A stretch of 35,660 nucleotides of DNA from an uncultured bacterium (GTDB taxonomy: Bacteria; Hydrogenedentota; Hydrogenedentia; Hydrogenedentales; Hydrogenedentaceae). The notes under the pieces are model-generated. The model worked only from the letters and a program-made list of their open reading frames with translations. It was not told the DNA's origin and did not search any database. Positions 25,611 through 31,749 of the stretch are shown piece by piece. The position numbers and the translations under genes are program-made. How positions within the stretch are numbered: position 1 is the first letter of the stretch; each line of letters opens with the position of its first letter. Location: positions 1 through 35,660 of the forward strand of contig CAKZKR010000101.1 of the NCBI GenBank assembly GCA_937124615.1, written 5' to 3'.

Positions 25611-26468
25611 CTATTTGGATAATATGATTTTAAGTTCTTGGGCCACCCTTTTAGTCTGTTCCATGTTAGGCATGCCTTTGTCGCCTACAATTACTTCAGC
25701 CGTGAGGTAGTAATCATATCCGATGTTCCGGAGTGTGTGAAGGAGACCTTTCCAATTCATATCTCCTTCAAGCAGACTGGGTGTAAAGTTATCTAATGTT
25801 CCGCCCCCATTATTCCTTTTGAAGTTTTTAATATGCACACGGGCTATTCGGTTGCCTAAAATTTCAGCCCAGTGTTCTGGATATCCGTTAATGAGACAGT
25901 TTCCTGCATCGAAATATGCCTTTACCCATGGAGATTGGAATGTATCAATAAATTGAGCGAATTCGAAAGGTCCAGTTAGAAATTTGCTCCATACATTTTC
26001 GAGAGCAATGATAACCTGATTTTGCTCGGCCGTTGGAATAAGTTGATGGATTGAATCCTGAGCCCATTTCCATACTTCTTCTGCTGAGACAATGGGTCTA
26101 TTAGCATCGAAACAAACATCCACTGTGCCGGGTAATACGAGAACTGCACCTGCGCCTAATTGGCAAGCCGTTTCTATATATGTCTTTGTAAATTCAACTG
26201 CTTTATCCCTCTCTTCTTTATCCGGAGTCCCTAAAGAGCAACCCCAGTAAAAACCTGTTGCCAGTGAAGGTATCTCTAAGCTATCAGATTCTATTACCTC
26301 CCGAATTTTTTTTAACTCATTTGATGATGTGGAAGGGGATAATTCTCCTGCGCCGTAACACAGTTCTATTCCATCCCAGCCCATATCTTTTATTTGCTTA
26401 ATTACAGACCCTATTTTTACCTCTCCTTGAAAACCACAAACCATCCATGCATTCAATGCCATTTTCAT
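25611..26468 (-). CDS. sugar phosphate isomerase/epimerase-like TIM-barrel protein
   Basis: A 285-aa xylose-isomerase-like barrel starting MKMALNAWMVCGFQG (an alternative ATG two codons in is equally possible). Four metal ligands can be placed: Glu157 in IALENVW, Asp187 in AYFDAGN, His212 in ARVHIKN and Glu258 in LTAEVIVG. There is no signal peptide. It is the first gene of a minus-strand unit with the Tat-type oxidoreductase and the radical SAM gene. It is only distantly similar to the isomerase at 4585-5424, so the two modules are not recent duplicates. Likely an epimerase/isomerase or lyase for an oxidised sugar (inference). Confidence 0.9.
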   Translation of the reverse strand: MKMALNAWMVCGFQGEVKIGSVIKQIKDMGWDGIELCYGAGELSPSTSSNELKKIREVIESDSLEIPSLATGFYWGCSLGTPDKEERDKAVEFTKTYIETACQLGAGAVLVLPGTVDVCFDANRPIVSAEEVWKWAQDSIHQLIPTAEQNQVIIALENVWSKFLTGPFEFAQFIDTFQSPWVKAYFDAGNCLINGYPEHWAEILGNRIARVHIKNFKRNNGGGTLDNFTPSLLEGDMNWKGLLHTLRNIGYDYYLTAEVIVGDKGMPNMEQTKRVAQELKIILSK

Positions 26469-26674
26469 AAGGGAATCTTTCTTTCATTATGTCATGATTT
26501 TAAAACGAAACATGTGAAGTAATTTTAACCTTACTGGTGAGAGATAGTCAATATCAAGGGTTTGATTGTAAGGTATGTATTAAAGGATGAATATGTTTTT
26601 ATAGAAAAAAAGCATCGTATAAATAAAATCGAATAAAAAGTCTGTAAGAATAGATAGAAGTGTTTATTAAGGGA

Positions 26675-26704
26675 AGAGGCAAGGGATGCTTCTGTTATTT
26701 TTTT
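26675..26704 (+). terminator. candidate plus-strand terminator without an assigned gene
   Basis: AGAGGCA (26675-26681) and TGCTTCT (26687-26693) form a 7-bp stem with one G-T wobble around a 5-base loop, followed by GTTA and seven T. It points in the plus direction inside the 272-base gap between two minus-strand genes, where no plus-strand protein gene is seen. No coding sequence stands out in this gap. It may end a small RNA, or be fortuitous. Confidence 0.4.
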
Positions 26705-26740
26705 GTTGTTAAAAATTTTATGCTTACATTAAAATGATTA

Positions 26741-26830
26741 TGGCGGAGAGAGAGGGATTCGAACCCTCGGTACGGTTTCCCGTACACACGCTTTCCAAGC
26801 GTGCTCCTTAAGCCACTCGGACATCTCTCC
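26741..26830 (-). tRNA. tRNA-Ser (anticodon GGA)
   Basis: On the minus strand the 90-base sequence folds as a class II tRNA: acceptor GGAGAGA pairs with TCTCTCC, discriminator G, and CCA is encoded in the DNA (26741-26743). The D arm is CCGAGTGGCTTAAGG, the anticodon stem CACGC/GCGTG holds CTTGGAAA with anticodon GGA, the long variable arm TGTACGGGAAACCGTAC is typical of Ser, and the T arm is GAGGGTTCGAATCCCTC. It reads UCC and UCU codons. It stands alone between a kinase and an isomerase gene on the same strand. Confidence 0.97.
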
Positions 26831-26841
26831 GCATGACTTTG

Positions 26842-26869
26842 AATTAAGAAAGAATGGATATTCTTAATT
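26842..26869 (-). repeat. inverted repeat in the tRNA-Ser leader
   Basis: AATTAAGAA (26842-26850) and TTCTTAATT (26861-26869) are perfect 9-bp arms around a 10-base loop, 12 bases upstream of the mature tRNA 5' end. There is no T run after it in either direction, so it is not a typical terminator. It may be a leader hairpin processed away with the tRNA precursor or a protein-binding site. Confidence 0.5.
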
Positions 26870-26900
26870 GAGATAGTAAAACAGTAAAAAGGTGAGGTGT

Positions 26901-26931
26901 ATTATAATGGGTTGTGTAGGGAAAAATCCAA
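26901..26931 (-). promoter_or_regulatory. probable -10 element for tRNA-Ser
   Basis: A perfect TATAAT lies on the minus strand at 26906-26901, about 70 bases before the tRNA. The best -35-like hexamer (TTGGAT, complement of 26926-26931) is poor and at a long spacing of 19. The -10 match is the only strong part of this call. Confidence 0.4.
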
Positions 26932-26958
26932 ATGGGTTTGTTAACTATGGTTGTAAGA

Positions 26959-29367
26959 TTACTCTTTTTCTAAAATAGAGTTGATAATTTGTAGAAGAGT
27001 AGAGGAAACGAAGGGTTTTTGTATAAAACCCGCTAGTCCTTTCCCGATGAACCGCTCCAATATATCTTTTTCATTATAACCACTGGACAATAGAACTTTA
27101 ACATCGGGATTAATCCGACGCAATTCGCGGAAAGTTTCTTCCCCATCCATTATAGGCATGGTCATGTCTAATAAGACCATGTCTATTTTTTCTTTATTTT
27201 TGTTATAAATTTTGATGGCTTCTTCTCCATTTGAAGCAAGTAAGGTATTGAAACCGCCAATTTCTAACATATTCTTAACAGTATCTCTTACTAATTTTTC
27301 ATCGTCGACTACAAGGATATATTTTTGGAATGTTTTTTGTTTATGTTCTACATGATCGCAGATGATATTCTTATTACAGGATGTGGATTCTTCGATGGCG
27401 GGAAAAAATATTTTGAAGGATGTCCCTTTCCCTAACTCTGTATAAACTTTAATAGCCCCGTTATGGGCTCTGACTATACCGGCAACTGCAGAAAGTCCCA
27501 ATCCTCTACCGATAAACTTTGTTGTAAAGAAGGGTTCGAACATTCGTTCTTTTGTATCTTTTGCAATTCCTGTGCCATTGTCGATAATCTCTAAATACAC
27601 ATAAGTTCCTTCTTTGCAGGTTTCTCCGAAGTAAGTCGTTTGCCAATATTTTTCATCGCAATACATATGTTTTGTTACGATATTGATTACACCTGATTTA
27701 TCTCCGATTGCTTCTGCTGCATTTAATACTAAATTTATGATTAATTGTTGGATATGAGCAGGGTCTGCATTTATTAAGGGAAGGTTTTCTTCTAAATCAA
27801 ACTTAATAGCAGCTTTTTTAGGGACAGATAATGTAATAAGTGTTTCAATATTTTTTATTAGTGTAGTTAAAGATAATGGTTTAACGATAGTTTTTCCTTT
27901 ACCTGCATATGCTAAAAGTTGCTGTGACAAATGGGTTAGTTCTTTTGAAATGCGAATGATTTCTTTTAGATAGTAATTTGCAGGTGAGTCAGGTGCTGTT
28001 TCCATCAGTGCCAGGTCTGCATTACCAATAATTCCAACCAAAAGGTTATTGAAATCGTGAGCCATGCCCCCTGCAAGAATACCTATACTTTCCAATCGCT
28101 GAGTTTGACGGATTTTTTCCTCCATGGCTTGCCGTTCTTTTTCTTCTTGAATTCTGTCTGTTATGTCCATCCCGGAAAAGATAAGTCTGTTAATTTCTCC
28201 ATTGGCATCGAGAAGGAAGTTATGTCTCAAAATGAGAGTCCTTTCCTCATTTTTTGTGTTGACTACATGAACAACATCCTCTGTATCGTTAATTATTTTT
28301 TCTTTCATGATTTCTTCAAAATGTTTTTGTAAATTTTCTCTTTGGAAGGGTGCAACGAAGGTAGAGAACCAGTTTTTTCCTATAGCGGAGTCATTACATT
28401 TTAATATTGAATAGGCAGTATTATTTAACAATCGAATGTTTCCATTTCTATCTAATAGAATAAATAATGATGGGGATAAGTTTATTAATTCCTGTAAGCG
28501 GTCGTGTTCTCTTTTTAGCATGTTTTCAATCTCTTTTCTTTGGGTTATGTCCGAAAATAAGCCAATTGCCCCCTTAAACTGGTTAGAAGAATCAAATATT
28601 GGTGAAGCGTTAACGAGAAATATTCTTTTTGATTTGTCCGCACATATTAATGTTCTTTCGTATTGGCCAAATTTCCCTTTGATGCGTTCCGCTCTTTTTT
28701 TTTGAACATCCGGATATTCATCAGGAGGAATAAACTCTAATGTAGATTTTCCTATCATTTCTTTAGGGGGGAAGCCAAGAATATCCGCCATTTTTTTGTT
28801 GACGAAAACTGTTTTGAAATTTTCGTCCACTACCCAGATTCCCTCATGGGCTGATTCAATGATTGTCCGATATTTTTGTTCGCTTTCTTTAAGTTTATTT
28901 TGTGCTTCAATAAGTTCTGTAATATCTACATCTATACAGAATATGTAAAAGTTGTTTTTAACTTTTTTAGGTATCATGGAAGATAGAACTTGTTTTAAAT
29001 CTCCTATTCTTGTTTTTACTTCCCATCTTTGAGGCTCAGTTGGTTTTTCATTTTCAAGGATATTTTGAACTGTTTTATTAAAGGTGTCCCATTCTTCCGG
29101 AGGGAGTAATATTTGCTTTATATCCTTTCCAATTACCTCGTTGTATAAATAACCATATAGTAACTCACTGGTCTTATTCCAAAAGAAAATTTGACCATCA
29201 GGGGTATAGCCTTGAACAGCAGCGATCGGTGTATATTCTAGGCAGTGTTCATAGAGTTCAAGTAGTTTGTTTGGGTCTATCAGAGAATGCTTACATTTTT
29301 GTCTTATTTCATGGTTATTTTGTTTGGGGGTATCTCCCCATTTCCCATTGGAACTTTGCTCAGTCAT
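26959..29367 (-). CDS. hybrid sensor histidine kinase with three PAS domains and a receiver
   Basis: An 802-aa signalling protein with AAAGG upstream of its ATG. Domain order: PAS1 (about 40-155), PAS2 (about 165-285, with YRTIIESAHEGIWVVDENF and the PAC end DITQRKEIE), PAS3 (about 290-410), HisKA with phospho-acceptor His437 in LAGGMAHDFNNLL, HATPase_c with the N-box LVLNAAEAIG (Asn549), DNGTGI (G1) and GLGLSAVAGI (G2), then a C-terminal receiver (about 682-800) with Asp688/Asp689, phospho-acceptor Asp734 in LLDMTMP and Lys784 in QKPF. No transmembrane segment or signal peptide is seen, so it should sense a cytoplasmic cue. PAS cofactors cannot be predicted. There is no response regulator beside it; it could signal through its own receiver to an unlinked phosphotransfer protein. 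Confidence 0.95.
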   Translation of the reverse strand: MTEQSSNGKWGDTPKQNNHEIRQKCKHSLIDPNKLLELYEHCLEYTPIAAVQGYTPDGQIFFWNKTSELLYGYLYNEVIGKDIKQILLPPEEWDTFNKTVQNILENEKPTEPQRWEVKTRIGDLKQVLSSMIPKKVKNNFYIFCIDVDITELIEAQNKLKESEQKYRTIIESAHEGIWVVDENFKTVFVNKKMADILGFPPKEMIGKSTLEFIPPDEYPDVQKKRAERIKGKFGQYERTLICADKSKRIFLVNASPIFDSSNQFKGAIGLFSDITQRKEIENMLKREHDRLQELINLSPSLFILLDRNGNIRLLNNTAYSILKCNDSAIGKNWFSTFVAPFQRENLQKHFEEIMKEKIINDTEDVVHVVNTKNEERTLILRHNFLLDANGEINRLIFSGMDITDRIQEEKERQAMEEKIRQTQRLESIGILAGGMAHDFNNLLVGIIGNADLALMETAPDSPANYYLKEIIRISKELTHLSQQLLAYAGKGKTIVKPLSLTTLIKNIETLITLSVPKKAAIKFDLEENLPLINADPAHIQQLIINLVLNAAEAIGDKSGVINIVTKHMYCDEKYWQTTYFGETCKEGTYVYLEIIDNGTGIAKDTKERMFEPFFTTKFIGRGLGLSAVAGIVRAHNGAIKVYTELGKGTSFKIFFPAIEESTSCNKNIICDHVEHKQKTFQKYILVVDDEKLVRDTVKNMLEIGGFNTLLASNGEEAIKIYNKNKEKIDMVLLDMTMPIMDGEETFRELRRINPDVKVLLSSGYNEKDILERFIGKGLAGFIQKPFVSSTLLQIINSILEKE

Positions 29368-29485
29368 TTTGAACCTTTTTTTTATCTGTTTTTATGGATT
29401 TTATAATTAGAATTTTACACACAGCCTTCAAATTGGTCTGTAACATATTTATGGCTTTGTAGGTCTTTAATTTGTTATTTTTTTA

Positions 29486-29513
29486 TTGTTTCTAGACTAT
29501 TTTATCATAAATA
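29486..29513 (+). promoter_or_regulatory. possible sigma-70-type promoter for the GH50-like gene
   Basis: TTGTTT (29486-29491) and TAAATA (29508-29513) are separated by 16 bases, about 30 bases before ATG 29546, in the divergent spacer between the kinase and the hydrolase. The matches are imperfect and the region is AT-rich, so chance is possible. Confidence 0.3.
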
Positions 29514-29545
29514 CTTTAACTAAAAATATTTAGAAAGGATGTGTT

Positions 29546-31681
29546 ATGAGTAAAGGTATGAGTAAAGAAATTATATTATGTTTTTCCATAATGTTTTTTT
29601 GTGTTGCTGTTTTCTGTGAAGGAAATCAAGAATTTGTTATAGGTGGGGGTCTTTTAAAATCTGAACTGTGTTTTCACGATACTGAGATAGCCAAAGGAGA
29701 TTATGCTACAAAAGATGGACTAAAAGTGAAATTTAATGCAGTGAATTGGCCGAATGTGTTATTCAAACCTCCGTCGGGGACATGGGATTGGTCGGAGTAT
29801 TGTTGGTTAACAGTAAGGGTATATAACCCTGAAAAAGAAAATGTTCGAATGAATGTTAGGATTGATAATGAAGGTGCCAATGGCAGTGAAAATTGCATGA
29901 CTGGTGGTTTTACTTTACCTTCCAAGAAAGAGCAATTGGTTTCATTTTTATTACCCAATGACTCCTATCCTTTCCATGTGCCGGAGGACAAAGAACGGTG
30001 GGAAGTCTATTCAAAACATCCGTTGTGGGGTATGCGTCGGGCGCCGGGAAATTTTGTTGAAGCAAAAGGGAAAAATTTTGATTTATCTAAGATTACGGGA
30101 TTTCAAATTTTTTTAGACCATCCAAAGGTTTCAACCCATCTTGTGATTCGTGAGATAAGATTGGAAAAGGGTTATGATTTGCCTGATTTTCCTTTGCCTT
30201 TTGTGGATATGTTAGGACAATATAAACATGCGGACTGGAAGGGGAAAACTCATTCAGAGAAGGAAATGATATGTAATGCGAATAAAGAATTAAAAAAGAT
30301 TCGAAATCGTTCATTTGTAGATAATGATTTTGATACTTATGGTGGATGGAAAAAAGGACCTCAGTTAGAAGCAACAGGCTGGTTCAGGACAGAGTTGATA
30401 AATGGTTATTGGTGGCTTGTAACTCCGGAAGGGCGTTTGTTCTTATCAATAGGTGTGAATTGTGTGGGACTTAGTGATTGTACTTTTATTACAAAACGAG
30501 AAAGGTGGTTTGAGTATATACCTGATAAAGACGACCCAAAATTTAAGGGTTGTTTTACTATGACAAATAAGGGTGGGCATTGGTTTGGTCATATTCTGGA
30601 TGAAGGGTGGTTGTATTGTCCTTATAAGGCGAATCTAATCCGCCAGTTTGGTAAAAGATGGGAAAAGCCATGGAGTGAACAAACAACTGCTCGATTGAAA
30701 AAATGGGGTTTTAATACAATTGGGGCATGGAGTTCAATACATTTTTTCTTAGATAAGAAAATTCCGTTCATCTTAATTTTAGTACCGGAAAATGTTCCGA
30801 AAATAAAAAATGCTCCGGGGTATTGGGGTCCTATGTATGATGTTTTTGACCCACAATTTGAGGACATTGTTAAGGATAGTATTAGCAAAGGAGTGGCTTC
30901 ATACAAGGATAATCCATATTGTATAGGTTATTTTGTGGATAACGAACTCTCGTGGGATGGAGTCTGGGAGGGAACGATTAAAAATGATAGTGAACAACCT
31001 TGTAAAAAAGAATTTATAAGACTATGCAAGGAAAAATATGGTACGATTGAAGAATTAAATAAAAATTGGGAAACTTCATTTGCTGATTGGAAAGAAATCA
31101 ATAAGGTTGAGAAGGAAACAGAGGCATTTAAGAGGGATAGGGACGAATATCTTGACCAATTCACAAATAGATATTTTTCAACGGTATTGCAAGCAGTTAA
31201 AGAATATGCTCCCCATCAATTGTATATGGGATGCCGGTTTGCAGGTTTCCCTCCGGAATTTGTATGGAAGTCCGCACAAAAATATGCAGATGTGATGAGT
31301 ATTAATATATATCGTAAAGAGGTTCCACAGAAAAATGCCATGTTAGATATAACAAATAAACCCATAGTTATAGGAGAATTCCATTTTGGAGCATTAGACC
31401 GGGGGATGTTTCATACAGGTTTGGTCCCGTGTAAGGACCAGAAAGAACGAGCAGAACGATATGCAAACTATATTAGAAGTGTAGTGACACATCCTTTGTT
31501 TGTAGGATGTCATTGGTTTCAATGGTCAGACCAACCTATAACTGGGAGGTTTTTTGATGGTGAGAATTATAATATTGGTTTGGTAGATGTAACCAATAGG
31601 CCTTATGCGGAACTGACAAAATCTGCGGAGAAGATTCATAAGAAGGCTTACCAAATACGATTGAAAGAAAGTCAGAAATAA
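29546..31681 (+). CDS. secreted GH50/beta-agarase-like glycoside hydrolase
   Basis: A 711-aa protein with AAAGGATG upstream and a signal peptide (hydrophobic residues about 9-24). The N-terminal 200 residues form a carbohydrate-binding-like beta-sandwich (SGTWDWSEYCWLTVRV and LDHPKVSTHLVIREIRLE). The catalytic barrel follows from GYWWLVTPEGRLFLSIGVN. Two glutamates fit a retaining clan-A pair: Glu467 in GYFVDNELSW (acid/base) and Glu611 in IVIGEFHFGALDRGMFHTGL (nucleophile), followed by GCHWFQWSDQPITGR and DGENYNIGLV. These blocks are those I associate with GH50 agarases and related beta-galactan hydrolases. Agarose itself need not be the substrate; many GH50-like proteins in non-marine bacteria are untested. 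It is divergent from the sensor kinase and convergent with the rhamnosidase gene. Confidence 0.85.
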   Translation: MSKGMSKEIILCFSIMFFCVAVFCEGNQEFVIGGGLLKSELCFHDTEIAKGDYATKDGLKVKFNAVNWPNVLFKPPSGTWDWSEYCWLTVRVYNPEKENVRMNVRIDNEGANGSENCMTGGFTLPSKKEQLVSFLLPNDSYPFHVPEDKERWEVYSKHPLWGMRRAPGNFVEAKGKNFDLSKITGFQIFLDHPKVSTHLVIREIRLEKGYDLPDFPLPFVDMLGQYKHADWKGKTHSEKEMICNANKELKKIRNRSFVDNDFDTYGGWKKGPQLEATGWFRTELINGYWWLVTPEGRLFLSIGVNCVGLSDCTFITKRERWFEYIPDKDDPKFKGCFTMTNKGGHWFGHILDEGWLYCPYKANLIRQFGKRWEKPWSEQTTARLKKWGFNTIGAWSSIHFFLDKKIPFILILVPENVPKIKNAPGYWGPMYDVFDPQFEDIVKDSISKGVASYKDNPYCIGYFVDNELSWDGVWEGTIKNDSEQPCKKEFIRLCKEKYGTIEELNKNWETSFADWKEINKVEKETEAFKRDRDEYLDQFTNRYFSTVLQAVKEYAPHQLYMGCRFAGFPPEFVWKSAQKYADVMSINIYRKEVPQKNAMLDITNKPIVIGEFHFGALDRGMFHTGLVPCKDQKERAERYANYIRSVVTHPLFVGCHWFQWSDQPITGRFFDGENYNIGLVDVTNRPYAELTKSAEKIHKKAYQIRLKESQK

Positions 31682-31749
31682 AATATATTTTCACTGAAAA
31701 ACAATATACAAACGCTAAAGGGGTTACGAATTTTGTTAGAATTGTGTAA

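Noticed and set aside
26741-26830. tRNA-Ser as an attachment site of an integrated element
   Set aside because: No integrase gene or repeated copy of the tRNA 3' end is visible in the window, and flanking genes look like ordinary chromosomal genes.
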